Origin: Ardenticatenaceae bacterium
GTDB taxonomy: Bacteria; Chloroflexota; Anaerolineae; Promineifilales; Promineifilaceae
Length of the DNA stretch: 64,000 nucleotides
Assembly: GCA_020634435.1 (NCBI GenBank)
Contig: JACKBS010000007.1
Span: forward strand, 1 to 64,000
Direction: 5' to 3'
The notes beneath the pieces were generated by a model that was not told the origin of the DNA, made no database searches, and worked only from the letters and a program-made list of their open reading frames with translations. This document shows positions 15,333 to 24,745 of this stretch, one piece after another. Both the position numbers and the translations under genes were made by a program. Each line of letters begins with the position of its first letter. Positions within the stretch are counted from its first letter, which is position 1.

Positions 15333-16748
15333 CTATTCTATAGTGATATCCACGAAGGCCGTCATGCCCCAACGCAGGGGAAGATCGGCCGTTTCTTGTA
15401 AATCAATCGTCGCGGTGTAAACCACATCGCCACGCGCCACATTGGGAACGAGGGCAACGGCCGTTACCACGCCATTTAACCGCACATCCGGCAAGGCATC
15501 TATCCGAACCGTTACGGGCGCACCAGCGGACACCAGCGCCACGTCCAATTCCGTCAGGTCCGTCGTTTCGATTTGCCACGCGCCAAAGTTTGCCAGCGTG
15601 AGTGCTGGGAAGCCGGGAGCCGCCAGTTCGCCTGCGCTCAAGGCCACGGAAACCACCGTGCCGTCAAATGCGGCCCGCAAAAAGGTGCGCTCCAGCGCCA
15701 ATTCCGCGCTTTCGACACCAGTTTCGGCAAGAGAAACGGCCGTTTCCGCCACCGCCACCCTCGCCACAGCCTGATCAATTCGCACCTCTGCCTGCTGCAC
15801 ACCCACCTGGGCCTGATCCACGGCCACTTCTGCGAGGCGAATTTGCTCCGGCGTGGCTCCAGCCAACAGCAAATCCAGCTGCGCCTGAGCAATGGCCAGG
15901 TTCGCCTGCGCCACACCCACCTGGGCGTTGGCTGCCTGTCGCTGCGCGGGGGTGGCCCCGTTTTGCAACGCTTCCAGTCCCGCCTGCGCTGCCTCCTGGT
16001 TCAGTCGGGCCGCGTCCAACTGCTGCCGCGTCTGCTCCTCGATGGGGCCAAACAGCGGGCACACCTCGCCATCAGGCGTATCGAAGCAGCTGTCGAGGAT
16101 ATCCTGGTACGCCTGCTCTAGCTGCTGTACCTGGGCCTGGGCCGCCGCTACGGCCGCTTCCGCCGCCAAAATGTCTGATTCATCGGCAATGTCCAGCGCG
16201 GCATCACGACGGCCGATTGCTTGGGTAACTGCCGCCTGAGCCGCAGCGACACGGCTTTCGGCTGCGGCGATTTGCTCTGGCTGTGGGCCAGCTTTTACCA
16301 AGGCTAAATTGGCCTGGGCAACTTGCAGACGAGATTGGGCGGTAGCAACGGCCGTTTCTGCCAAATCCTGCTCATTTTGGGCCGCCAACAACCCACTTTG
16401 CGCCGTCGCCAATCGTGCCTGCGCTTGCTGCAAACCAAGTTCAGCCGCCGCGGGGTCCAATTGCAGCAGCGGAGCGCCTGCCTGCACCATATCCCCTTCG
16501 GCTACAAAAACCGTCTCCACCGTGCCGCCAATCTGGAAAGCCAACGCAATTTGTTCTGTGGGCACCACCTGCCCTTCGGCAGAAACGATATCGGCGGCAG
16601 GTTGGGCCTGAAGTGAAATATTGGAACACAGAGCTGCACAAAGTAAGCACAGAGCTACCCAGAGAGTTCTCTGCGCAACTCTGTGGAATCTCTGTGCCCC
16701 TCTGTGTTCCTTCTTAAAAATTCTCAAAATACTCATCTCTCCCCTCAT
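15333..16748 (-). CDS. HlyD-family efflux/secretion adaptor (first of pair)
   Basis: About 470 residues. After a hydrophobic leader comes the lipoyl-like half-motif VSAEGQVVPTEQIALAFQIGG and VAEGDMVQAGAPLLQLD, then a very long Ala/Gln-rich coiled-coil hairpin (residues about 100-350), then the returning lipoyl half LRAAFDGTVVSVALSAGE and a beta-barrel region. It should bridge an inner-membrane transporter and the outside. Start: ATG 16748 overlaps the stop of the upstream gene (ATGA); ATG 16736 follows GGGGAGAG and is equally possible. The region before the signal core (EHRGAQRFHRVAQRTLWVAL) is translated repeat DNA. No ABC, RND or TolC partner is encoded next to it. Confidence 0.85.
   Translation of the reverse strand: MRGEMSILRIFKKEHRGAQRFHRVAQRTLWVALCLLCAALCSNISLQAQPAADIVSAEGQVVPTEQIALAFQIGGTVETVFVAEGDMVQAGAPLLQLDPAAAELGLQQAQARLATAQSGLLAAQNEQDLAETAVATAQSRLQVAQANLALVKAGPQPEQIAAAESRVAAAQAAVTQAIGRRDAALDIADESDILAAEAAVAAAQAQVQQLEQAYQDILDSCFDTPDGEVCPLFGPIEEQTRQQLDAARLNQEAAQAGLEALQNGATPAQRQAANAQVGVAQANLAIAQAQLDLLLAGATPEQIRLAEVAVDQAQVGVQQAEVRIDQAVARVAVAETAVSLAETGVESAELALERTFLRAAFDGTVVSVALSAGELAAPGFPALTLANFGAWQIETTDLTELDVALVSAGAPVTVRIDALPDVRLNGVVTAVALVPNVARGDVVYTATIDLQETADLPLRWGMTAFVDITIE
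16618..16722. repeat. CTCTGTG/CACAGAG repeat encoding the HlyD leader region
   Basis: Arms built of AACACAGAGCTGCACAAAG and CTCTGTGCCCCTCTGTGTTCC form an imperfect inverted repeat of about 100 bp. In the minus-strand frame it encodes the N-terminal KKEHRGAQRFHRVAQ stretch and much of the hydrophobic leader. Confidence 0.82.
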
Positions 16749-18121
16749 TGATTCCGCTCAATCGTGATAAACACGGACATGCCCCAGCGCAGCGGCAACT
16801 CCGTTTCTGGCAACGCCAGCGTCACCACGTACGTCTGGTCGCCGCGTACTTCAGCCGCCAGCTCGGCAATCTCCACAATGCGCCCGGTGAGCGACTGGTC
16901 GGCAAAGGCATCGACCTGCACCTGAGCCACGTCATCCCGCGCCAGAGCCACCACATCGGCCTCGATCAGGTCACTGGTTTCCACCTGCCAGCCGGACAAA
17001 TCCGCCACGATGGCAACCGGCTGACCCGCCGTCACCGTCTCACCCACGTCCACCAGCACATCGGCAACGGTGCCACTAAACGGGGCGGTAAGGCTCCGTT
17101 TTTCCAGGGCGAGTTGAGCCGCGTCTACCTGGGTTTGGGCTTCCTGAACGGCCGTTTCTGCCTGAGCAACGGCCGTTTCTGCCTGATCTGCTTGCAAACT
17201 CACCTCGGCCAAAAGCTGCTGCGCCGCGTTGATTTCCGCCTGCGCCACCGCCAGTCGTTCCGCCTGCGTGCCCGCTTGCAGCAGTGCCAGCTCCGCTTCG
17301 GCAGCAGATTGCTCATTTTGGGCCGCCTGCACCCCACCAGCCGCAGCAATTTGTTCCGCGCCGCTTGCCCCTGCTTGCGCCTCATCCAGCGCCGCCTGCG
17401 CCGATTGCAAATTGGCCAGCGCTGCATTGAGCTGAAGCTGGGCCTGCTCACGATCTTCGGCAGACGCACCGTCATCTTGGACAATCGGCTCGTATTGGTC
17501 ACGGGCGGCGATGTAAGCGGCTTGGGCCGCAGCGACGGCCGCTTCGGCGGCGCGAATTTGGGCGGAGCTGCTGCCTTCCAACGTCACGCTCTGGCTGCCA
17601 ATCGCCAGCCCCACATTTGCCTCCGCCGCACCAACAAGTGCTTCATTCAGCGCCAGTTGTGCTTCAGTAGGGTCAGTGGCCAGCAGGGCATAGTTGGCTT
17701 CGGCCTGGGCTACACCAACTTCGGCAGCGGAAACGGCCGTTTCTGCTGCCAACACACCCGCTTCAGCCAACTGCACGTTTGCCTGCGCCTGAGCCAGTAA
17801 AGCCTCTGCCTGGCGCAGGGCAATCTCCTGCTCGGCTGTGTCCAGCGTCAGCAGCGTGGCTCCTTTCTCCACAAAATCGCCCGGCTGCACGGCCACGGTC
17901 GTGACCACGCCGCTGCCGACAAACGTTAGATTTGCCTGGGCCAAAGGCACAATGTTGCCCTCCGCAGTGATAGTGGTTGGGGTGGTGCTGGTCGGATTGG
18001 CAACGGCCGTTTCCGTCCCATTTTCCGTACCTGGTGCCAAAAACTGTAGATAAATCCAATATCCTAACGCGCTCAACAGCAGCACGATGCCAATTGAAAG
18101 TAAGAGTCGCTTAGTTGTCAT
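16745..18121 (-). CDS. HlyD-family efflux/secretion adaptor (second of pair)
   Basis: From ATG 18121 (preceded by GAGGTGA) the product reads MTTKRLLLSIGIVLLLSALG, an N-terminal membrane anchor. It then has ITAEGNIVPLAQANLTFVGSG with VAVQPGDFVEKGATLLTLD (lipoyl half), an Ala-rich coiled-coil hairpin of about 250 residues, SLTAPFSGTVADVLVDVGE (second lipoyl half) and a beta-barrel end. It shares its whole plan with the next gene, to which it is coupled by a 4-bp ATGA overlap, so the pair probably arose by duplication and may form a mixed adaptor. The transporter partner is not in the window. Confidence 0.87.
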   Translation of the reverse strand: MTTKRLLLSIGIVLLLSALGYWIYLQFLAPGTENGTETAVANPTSTTPTTITAEGNIVPLAQANLTFVGSGVVTTVAVQPGDFVEKGATLLTLDTAEQEIALRQAEALLAQAQANVQLAEAGVLAAETAVSAAEVGVAQAEANYALLATDPTEAQLALNEALVGAAEANVGLAIGSQSVTLEGSSSAQIRAAEAAVAAAQAAYIAARDQYEPIVQDDGASAEDREQAQLQLNAALANLQSAQAALDEAQAGASGAEQIAAAGGVQAAQNEQSAAEAELALLQAGTQAERLAVAQAEINAAQQLLAEVSLQADQAETAVAQAETAVQEAQTQVDAAQLALEKRSLTAPFSGTVADVLVDVGETVTAGQPVAIVADLSGWQVETSDLIEADVVALARDDVAQVQVDAFADQSLTGRIVEIAELAAEVRGDQTYVVTLALPETELPLRWGMSVFITIERNQ

Positions 18122-18172
18122 CAAATAGTTCACCTCATCTGTTTATTATCTCAACACCCCACCTAATGACAA

Positions 18173-18205
18173 CAAAAAACTGCCATCTCAAGCGAGAAAT
18201 GGCAG
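18173..18205 (-). terminator. Intrinsic terminator after cheB
   Basis: Stem CTGCCAT (18180-18186) with ATGGCAG (18199-18205), followed on the minus strand by TTTTTTG. It separates the che genes from the HlyD pair, so these are separate transcripts. Confidence 0.85.
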
Positions 18206-18242
18206 CCACAACACGATTCGGTTTCGTTTCTAAAACAGGGAA

Positions 18243-19403
18243 TTAATTGTTTGACCGGACCAATTTGGAAAGCGTTCCTGAAATTTGATCCAATGGCTGA
18301 ACTTGTTTGATGACGCCTCTAGATATTGCTACTGCGGGCATACCAAACACCACGCAGCTTTCTTTGTCCTGGGCAATGGTGTATGCGCCCGTGTCGTGCA
18401 TGGCTTGCAACCCATCTGCACCATCATCCCCCATGCCAGTGAGTATCACGCCAACGGCCGTTGCCCCATACATCTTAGCCACTGAATGAAAGAGATGGTT
18501 TGCCGACGGGCAAATTGGTTCCTGAGGTAGCTTTTTCTGTAAAACGATGGTCCTACGGCTGCTCACCAGCATATGGCTGTTGTCGGGAGCAATCAACACC
18601 TCCCCTGCCTTTGGCTCATCAGATTCGCGACCAATGCGCACAGAGAGGTTAATTTGCCGGTCTAACCAGCTAGCAAACGGCTCGGCAAACCCTTCGCTAA
18701 TGTGCTGCACGACCAAAATCGGCACCGGGAAATCTGCTGGCAACGGCCGTAAAATGGTGGCTAATGCACCCGGTCCACCAGTTGAGGAAGCAATGGCAAT
18801 TAACCGAGGCTTTACACCGCGTGGTTGTGCAGGTTCAAGCGATTTGGGTGGCTGAGAAACGGCCGTTGCCTTCGCCTTCATGCGATCTTCTGACCAATGT
18901 CGCAAAACCTTTACATCAGCCATCAGCTTGAGCTGGGAAATAATGGCCGCAAAAATTTCAGGAGAATCCTTAGCCGTCGGTTTTTTGATGACTGTCAAAG
19001 CGCCTGCTTTTAAGGCATCGAAGATATGACCACTGTCATAATTGCTGCTAATCATCACAATCGGGCATGGCGTCTGATTCATAATCTGCCGGGTCGCTTC
19101 ATAGCCATCCATTACAGGCATATGGATATCCATCGTGACCAAATCAGGCTGCAAACGCTCCACCATCTGAACCGCTTCTGCTCCATTCTCCGCAATACCC
19201 ACGATCTGAATACCAGGGTCCGTTTGCAAGATTGAAACCAGCGCCATTCGGCAAATGGCTGAATCCTCAGCAATGAGTACACGCACAGGAGTAGACCGAC
19301 TAAGCAACGATACAGGTTTCTGAAGCGCTGTACTCGTTTTAGGCATTTCTATCGCACTTTTGGCTGTGTGGTTTACTATGTCGGTCAGTGACTTTTTTTG
19401 CAT
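18243..19403 (-). CDS. cheB: Chemotaxis response regulator / protein-glutamate methylesterase CheB
   Basis: 386 residues. The N-terminal receiver domain (about 36-155) has VLIAEDSAICR (acidic pocket), the phospho-acceptor in DLVTMDIHMPVMDG, and VMISS. A linker leads to the methylesterase domain with IASSTGGPGAL (catalytic Ser), VVQHISEGFAEPFASWL (His) and LTGMGDDGADG (Asp). It removes methyl groups from the MCP to reset the pathway and is the partner of the CheR encoded upstream in this cluster. Confidence 0.96.
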   Translation of the reverse strand: MQKKSLTDIVNHTAKSAIEMPKTSTALQKPVSLLSRSTPVRVLIAEDSAICRMALVSILQTDPGIQIVGIAENGAEAVQMVERLQPDLVTMDIHMPVMDGYEATRQIMNQTPCPIVMISSNYDSGHIFDALKAGALTVIKKPTAKDSPEIFAAIISQLKLMADVKVLRHWSEDRMKAKATAVSQPPKSLEPAQPRGVKPRLIAIASSTGGPGALATILRPLPADFPVPILVVQHISEGFAEPFASWLDRQINLSVRIGRESDEPKAGEVLIAPDNSHMLVSSRRTIVLQKKLPQEPICPSANHLFHSVAKMYGATAVGVILTGMGDDGADGLQAMHDTGAYTIAQDKESCVVFGMPAVAISRGVIKQVQPLDQISGTLSKLVRSNN

Positions 19404-19469
19404 CGCTATTGTGCCTGTTCTCGCACACTGCTGAGAGTAGTGATGGATTGGGTTAGGCGAAATTGTGAT

Positions 19470-19519
19470 GCTGAAGCAAATTTTGCTCCCAGGGCTCCAC
19501 TAGAAAAATTTGCTTCAGC
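19470..19519. terminator. 14-bp inverted repeat between cheB and mcp
   Basis: GCTGAAGCAAATTT (19470-19483) and its exact complement (19506-19519) around a 22-nt loop, located just past the MCP stop. No clear T-run follows, so it may attenuate rather than fully end transcription into cheB. Confidence 0.5.
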
Positions 19520-19539
19520 AGTAGATAGGCTTCATTAAA

Positions 19540-21873
19540 TCATGATTCTAAAATTTTGTAATGCCCCACAAGTCCTTCCATCTGCTGGGCCAAAGCAGAG
19601 AGTTCCCGGGCGGCTTTTTCTGTTTGGGTGGTAGCGGCCAGGTTTTGCATGGTGGCATGATTAATATTTTGCATGGCCAGGGCAATTTGCTCCATACCCG
19701 TAGCCTGCTGATGGGAACTAGCCACAATTTGCTGGGCCGCAGCAGCCCCATCACCAATACTGGCAGTCATGTGTTCAATAGTTGAGCTGGCTTGTTCTGT
19801 CAGCTGCACCCCATAATCAACACCTTTTGTGCCTTCTTCGGTAGCCATAACGGCCGCATTTGTGGCACGCTGAATTTCGTTCAAAATGGCTTTCACCTGT
19901 GCTGTGGCTTGCTTAGACTGTTCCGCCAAATTGCGAACCTCAACCGCCACAACCGCAAAACCCTTGCCGTGTTCACCCGCCCGGGCCGCTTCCACTGAAG
20001 CATTCAGGGCCAGCAAGTTACTCTGTGAAGCAATGTCATTCACCGTGGCAGTAATTTCACCAATTTGCTGCGTCTGCCCGCTCAAATCGAGAATGTTTTC
20101 CGCGATGCTTTCCACGCGACCCTTGATCTCGCCCATGCTTTCCAGCATGTGCGACAATGCTGATTGCCCCGCCTGCGACACGTCGTTTGTACGTTGAGCC
20201 AATTCAGCCACCATTTCCGCCCGGTTAAACGCTTGTTCAGCAATGGTTTTCACTTCATCAATGGTTGCTGTTGTCTGGGAGATAGCCGATGACTGCTCGC
20301 TGGCACTGGCCGATTGCTCGTTTGCGGCCGCCAGGATTTCTGCCGCCGCCGAGGTGATGTTTAAGGCTGCCCTTCGAATCTGCCATGTAATTTCACTCAG
20401 GCGATCAACCATCTCATTCAGGTTGTGGCCTAGAACCGTCAAGGAATCCTCGCCACCGTTCAGCGACAGTCGCGCTGCAAGATTGCCAGCTTTCACCTCT
20501 TTAATGAATTCCAGGTAATGGTCTACGGTTTTTTCTACGTATTCCCGCTGCTCGATCTCATCTTTGCGCTGCCGCTGAATATTGTCTACTGATTGGTTTA
20601 TGATGTATCCCAGTCTGGTTAATGGCGTTCTTTCACCATTCATGTCAATTTGCAACCGACTTTCCAAATCCCCTTCACCAACATGTTCAGAGAATGCAAC
20701 ATACTCCAGCACCGTATTTTGCAGCAGTTCTTTAGCATTTGCCTCCGCTTCAATGCGCTGCTGCAAATTGACCACCATGCGATTAAAGGCCGTAGCCAGC
20801 ACACCAATCTCATCGCTCAAGTGAATGTCAACCCGCTTGGACAAATCACCAGCAGCGAGTTCAGTGGCAATATCAGACAGTTTGGTAATGGGGGTAGAAA
20901 TGCGACGCGTAAGAGCAATGGCAATAGCAAAGCCAATCACGGCCACACCAACCATGCTCAACAGTTCCAGAATGGTAGCTGTGTCAATCGTTTGGTTAAT
21001 GGCGTCCATCGCAACATGCAAATCAGCCTCAGCATCGTCCCGAATTAGCCGATCAACTTCTTGAATGGCGGCAATGCTTTGCGACAACTTGGCGGTATCA
21101 GCATCAATTTGGTCACTAAGCGCTACAAACTGCTGAAACAGAAAATGGTAATCATCAATTGCCGTGATCAGCTGCTCTTTTTCAACATCCGATAGTACAT
21201 AGCCGTGAACAAACGTGGTGTCTTGCTTAAATTGCTCAATTGTTTGGGCGACTTGTTCAACGTAAAACGGATTGCCGCGCAAGGCAAACTCTCGTTCGTA
21301 TTGTTGAATACGCAGCAAGTCAATTTGTAGATTTTCCAAGCTCTGGTTGGCAATGCTCGCTTCAATGGCTGCAATGTCATTTCGCAGTTGGCCTTCCAGG
21401 CCAATATCACTGTTCCCACGCTCTCCTACTGCATCGGTTAAGCTGACAAAAGTTGTCTGGAAATCGCGCACCAACACGCTAATTTCTTCGAGGACGAGGG
21501 CATCTTCTTCGTAGCCTCCGGCACGTTCTAAGGCAGCGCCCTCTTCAACATAGCCTTCGATGCTCGTTGCGACTCCGGCAATGTGGTTTAGCGCTTCTGC
21601 TTTGACAGTTTCATAGTCGCCTGTTTCATAGGTAGCAAAGAACTTATCGGTGTCTTGCTGCATATCCAGTAAATCAATAGCGATCTGGTTGCCTAATGCA
21701 GCAATATGCGTGTCGGTCGCGATGGCCTCTTGTACGCTAGCCCGAACAATATTGAGTGATAGCAAGCCAATAACGCCAATCAATATTCCCAAAAAGATCA
21801 TGATGCTAAACGCTATGAGAAGTTTACGACCCACAGTCCAAATCATTCGGCTATTTTCTGTTTCCATGAGCAT
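19540..21873 (-). CDS. Methyl-accepting chemotaxis protein with HAMP array
   Basis: 777 residues. TM1 lies at about 16-42. An extracytoplasmic all-helical sensor (four-helix-bundle type) spans about 43-300, and TM2 about 300-322. After it come three HAMP-like modules in a row, recognised by GDLSKRVDIHLSDEIG, GEGDLESRLQID and KAGNLAARLSLN. The long signalling coiled coil has the conserved tip VVAVEVRNLAEQSKQATAQV. It senses an unknown ligand and drives CheA through CheW. ATG 21873 follows AAGGAAAA. Consecutive HAMPs are known from poly-HAMP receptors. The gene carries no ACGGCCGT sites, perhaps reflecting protein constraint. Confidence 0.93.
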   Translation of the reverse strand: MLMETENSRMIWTVGRKLLIAFSIMIFLGILIGVIGLLSLNIVRASVQEAIATDTHIAALGNQIAIDLLDMQQDTDKFFATYETGDYETVKAEALNHIAGVATSIEGYVEEGAALERAGGYEEDALVLEEISVLVRDFQTTFVSLTDAVGERGNSDIGLEGQLRNDIAAIEASIANQSLENLQIDLLRIQQYEREFALRGNPFYVEQVAQTIEQFKQDTTFVHGYVLSDVEKEQLITAIDDYHFLFQQFVALSDQIDADTAKLSQSIAAIQEVDRLIRDDAEADLHVAMDAINQTIDTATILELLSMVGVAVIGFAIAIALTRRISTPITKLSDIATELAAGDLSKRVDIHLSDEIGVLATAFNRMVVNLQQRIEAEANAKELLQNTVLEYVAFSEHVGEGDLESRLQIDMNGERTPLTRLGYIINQSVDNIQRQRKDEIEQREYVEKTVDHYLEFIKEVKAGNLAARLSLNGGEDSLTVLGHNLNEMVDRLSEITWQIRRAALNITSAAAEILAAANEQSASASEQSSAISQTTATIDEVKTIAEQAFNRAEMVAELAQRTNDVSQAGQSALSHMLESMGEIKGRVESIAENILDLSGQTQQIGEITATVNDIASQSNLLALNASVEAARAGEHGKGFAVVAVEVRNLAEQSKQATAQVKAILNEIQRATNAAVMATEEGTKGVDYGVQLTEQASSTIEHMTASIGDGAAAAQQIVASSHQQATGMEQIALAMQNINHATMQNLAATTQTEKAARELSALAQQMEGLVGHYKILES

Positions 21874-21910
21874 TTTTCCTTAAAAAGCGTCAAGACTTTC
21901 TGCGGCTGGT

Positions 21911-22561
21911 TCAAATTTCTTCGTGAACAATGAGGTGCTTGTTTTGCAGAAACGCCTCTAAATTTAGGGCAATTAACATGTCTGATGTAATGCCCAGCGT
22001 GTATTCCGTCTGGTTTTCAATCTGGCTGGATAGCATGGGCGTGAGGTTGTGCTCAAAAATGGTGCGCACATCTTCAACCTCATCAGCCAGCAGACCCAAT
22101 TCAATGGAGGTGTAGCCGCCATCGGTTTTGATTTCGCCTGTGACCACGATGATCTTGCTGTCTTTGTGAATCTGAATTTTGGGTAATCCTAAAAAGGCGT
22201 GGAGATCAACCACCGAAAGCAGGCGGCCACGGGCGCTAAATACACCCACCACAAAGTCAGGCGTCCGCGGCACGGGCGTCACTTGCCTGAGCGGGTAAAT
22301 TTCTCGAACGTGGCTTACCTGAATGCCATATTGCTCTTCATGAAGACGAAAGATTAGCAGGTCCAGCGTTTTGCCTTCTGGTTCTAGTTCAGGCGGGGTG
22401 GCCAATTCGGCGGCACGGCGTTGTAGGATAGCGGTCAACTGCTCTTGGTCTGAGATGTTCTCATGATGGGATCCGTTCGATGAGGGATAAGCAAAACCGT
22501 TGAGGGCAGTTTGGTGGGAGAAACGGCCGTTTTCCCCACCGGAGCCATTCTGCAAACTCAT
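21911..22561 (-). CDS. cheW: CheW-like coupling protein with N-terminal extension
   Basis: From ATG 22561, which overlaps the cheR stop (ATGA), the product has a 75-residue Gly/Ser/Asn-rich tail and then the CheW fold: DLLIFRLHEEQYGIQVSHVREIYPLRQVTPVPRTPDFVVG, VFSARGRLLSVVDLHAFLGLP, LGLLADEVEDVRTI. It links CheA to receptors. This is the second CheW of the cluster, so the array probably mixes two couplers. The disordered tail is unusual for CheW. Confidence 0.9.
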   Translation of the reverse strand: MSLQNGSGGENGRFSHQTALNGFAYPSSNGSHHENISDQEQLTAILQRRAAELATPPELEPEGKTLDLLIFRLHEEQYGIQVSHVREIYPLRQVTPVPRTPDFVVGVFSARGRLLSVVDLHAFLGLPKIQIHKDSKIIVVTGEIKTDGGYTSIELGLLADEVEDVRTIFEHNLTPMLSSQIENQTEYTLGITSDMLIALNLEAFLQNKHLIVHEEI

Positions 22562-24177
22562 TGCTGCTTCTCCTTCGCCATTTCCTGAGCAGTTTGCAGC
22601 AGCCAACCCACACTTTCACCACTCTCGGGCAAAATTTGGTCCTTGGGCAGTTTCTGCAAAATCTTGATGGAATTCGTGAGCGCATGGTGCGATAGCTCCA
22701 ACAATCCATCTTTACGGTAAAGAACGGCCAAATGAAAATGCGGCAGAGGATTGTTGGCGTCGATGTAAATCATCTTTTTGAAATTTTCAATGGCCTGCCC
22801 AATCAAACCCGCGTTTTCATCCAGAAGCGCCAAAATATAGTAGGCTCTTGGGTTCAGCGAATCGTTTCTAATGGCTCGCTGACACCACGCTCTGGCCTCG
22901 GCATGTTTGCCTAAATCAGCGCATGCCCGGGCTAACAGCGAGATGGCTGGCCCATAATTCTCGTTGCTGGTTAACAAGTTCTCTAGAACCTGGATAGCTT
23001 TTTCGGCCCGCCCCTGAACCAGAAGCATCTGAGCCTCTTCGTACAAAGCAGCAACAGATTTTCCAGCCGCAGAGCTCGATTCGCGTGAACGGGCCACACT
23101 ACTTAACTTAGCGGTAGTGGTTGACTGTCCAAGCATCCCCGTTTGGGCCATGTGAAGTTTGGCTGTCGCCTGTTTAAGCCGCTCCGTGATGTGCGGGTCA
23201 GTTAAATTGCATGTCTGGGGTGGAATTCTTAAACGGCCGTCTGTCTTGCGTGAAGTAACAGACTCATCTGGAGCGGAAGAACTCTGTTTCTGATACAAAA
23301 TCGCCTTGGGGAAGGTGTGCGTCTTAAACTCCTGGTAAGACACGATCGAAGGTTCCGAATGCCCCACCAAAAACCAACCGTCATCTACTAGCGTGGCATA
23401 GAACTTCTTAATGAGTCGCTGGGTAATCTCTTGTGAGAAGTAGATAGTTACATTGCGGCAGATGATTAAATCCATCGCGGCAATGCCCGAATGCGGCGAC
23501 GGGAAATCATCTTCCACCAAATTGTGCTGAGCAAAGGTGACCTGCCGCCGAACGTCTTCGTGCAGAGAGTAATGCCCGTCCTGATGGTCGAAGTATCTGC
23601 TTCTCCTTATCCTGGCCCCAGGCTCGCGAAATGACCAATCTCTGTAGACAGCCTTGCGGGCGCGGGCCAGGGCATCGGCGTTGATATCCGTCCCTAAAAT
23701 GAGAATTCGCCAGTTACCAATATCGGGGATCAATTCGCGGAGCAGCATGGCAATGGAATAGGGCTCTTCACCCGTGGAACAGCCCGCGCTCCAAATACGC
23801 AGTTGGGGAACACCCAGCGTATTTTGGCCAGGCTGGTTTGCTTCTTCCCGCTTTTTGGCAATCAAGGTAGGAAGAATATAGTTGGCCAACGCCTCGAAGT
23901 GGGCTGTGTTGCGGAAAAAATGGGTTTCCCCAATGGTGAGAATGTTGATCAGCCGCTCTAGCTCATACGGCGCTCTAAGATCACTGCTCTGGCTTAAAAA
24001 GGCAAAGTACCTATCTACACTTTTGATGCCATACGGCGCATTTGCCAGGGCTTCCAGAATCCCTTTTTCTAGCTCGCCGCGCCGGTTTTCAGGAAATTGC
24101 AGCCCACTGTGTATTGAAATAAATTGCTGGAAGCGTTGATACTCGCCGTCTCCAAGCCGAAAATGATTCTCTTTCAC
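22558..24177 (-). CDS. cheR: CheR methyltransferase with C-terminal TPR domain
   Basis: 539 residues from GTG 24177 (AGGAG upstream). A helical N-terminal CheR domain (FISIHSGLQFPENRR) is followed by the SAM-binding core IWSAGCSTGEEPYSIAMLL, ILGTDINADALARARKAVY and LIICRNVTIYFSQE, plus WFLVGHSEPS. The last 160 residues are TPR-like (YEEAQMLLVQGRAEKAIQVLENLL; AYYILALLDENAGLIGQAI). CheR-TPR fusions are the form seen in Wsp- and Frz-type pathways, where the TPR mediates protein contacts. It methylates the MCP and is coupled to both flanking cheW genes. Confidence 0.95.
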   Translation of the reverse strand: MKENHFRLGDGEYQRFQQFISIHSGLQFPENRRGELEKGILEALANAPYGIKSVDRYFAFLSQSSDLRAPYELERLINILTIGETHFFRNTAHFEALANYILPTLIAKKREEANQPGQNTLGVPQLRIWSAGCSTGEEPYSIAMLLRELIPDIGNWRILILGTDINADALARARKAVYRDWSFREPGARIRRSRYFDHQDGHYSLHEDVRRQVTFAQHNLVEDDFPSPHSGIAAMDLIICRNVTIYFSQEITQRLIKKFYATLVDDGWFLVGHSEPSIVSYQEFKTHTFPKAILYQKQSSSAPDESVTSRKTDGRLRIPPQTCNLTDPHITERLKQATAKLHMAQTGMLGQSTTTAKLSSVARSRESSSAAGKSVAALYEEAQMLLVQGRAEKAIQVLENLLTSNENYGPAISLLARACADLGKHAEARAWCQRAIRNDSLNPRAYYILALLDENAGLIGQAIENFKKMIYIDANNPLPHFHLAVLYRKDGLLELSHHALTNSIKILQKLPKDQILPESGESVGWLLQTAQEMAKEKQQ

Positions 24178-24181
24178 AAAC

Positions 24182-24745
24182 CTATACTCCTGCCCATTCT
24201 TTTTCGGTTTCAGCTTTGGTGACGGGATTTACTTTAGTGGGCAATACTTGAGCCAACCTGGTTTCCAATTGACTGCCAATCAGGTGGTCGGCATCAATGA
24301 TAATGATTAACTGCTTGTTGACTTTGGCAAAGGAAGAAAAATAGCTGGCTTGCAGGTTAGCAGAATATTCAAAAACGGTCTCATCAGTTTGTAGGTCATC
24401 CAGGTTCACGTCGATGACGGTTTCAACTTCATCAACCACAAGCGCTAAGGAACGGCCGTTTAGCTGCAACAAAATAATGGGAGTATGCAACTGGTACGCC
24501 TTGAATGGCAAACCCAAACGCAACCGCAAATCCATAACGGGCACAATTTTCCCATGCACGTTAATCACACCTTGAATGGTGGGTGGCGCTTCAGGCACAG
24601 GGGTAATCGCGACCATCTCGATGAGCTGGCGTACGGCCGTTATCGGCAGCGCATACACCTGGTCATTGGTGCGAAAGGTTAAAACGGCAAAAGATTGCGC
24701 AACAGGACCCTGTAAAACACCTGTCTCACTTGCTCGTTGGTTCAT
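24182..24745 (-). CDS. cheW: CheW-like coupling protein
   Basis: About 187 residues from ATG 24745 (MNQRASETG). CheW motifs: FAVLTFRTNDQVYALPITAVRQLIEMV, IQGVINVHGKIVPVMDLRLRLGLP, LALVVDEVETVIDV. It ends 4 bp before cheR. Compared with the other CheW of the cluster it has a short N-terminus and a 25-residue Lys/Glu-rich tail. It heads the leftward che operon, divergent from cheA. Confidence 0.92.
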   Translation of the reverse strand: MNQRASETGVLQGPVAQSFAVLTFRTNDQVYALPITAVRQLIEMVAITPVPEAPPTIQGVINVHGKIVPVMDLRLRLGLPFKAYQLHTPIILLQLNGRSLALVVDEVETVIDVNLDDLQTDETVFEYSANLQASYFSSFAKVNKQLIIIIDADHLIGSQLETRLAQVLPTKVNPVTKAETEKEWAGV

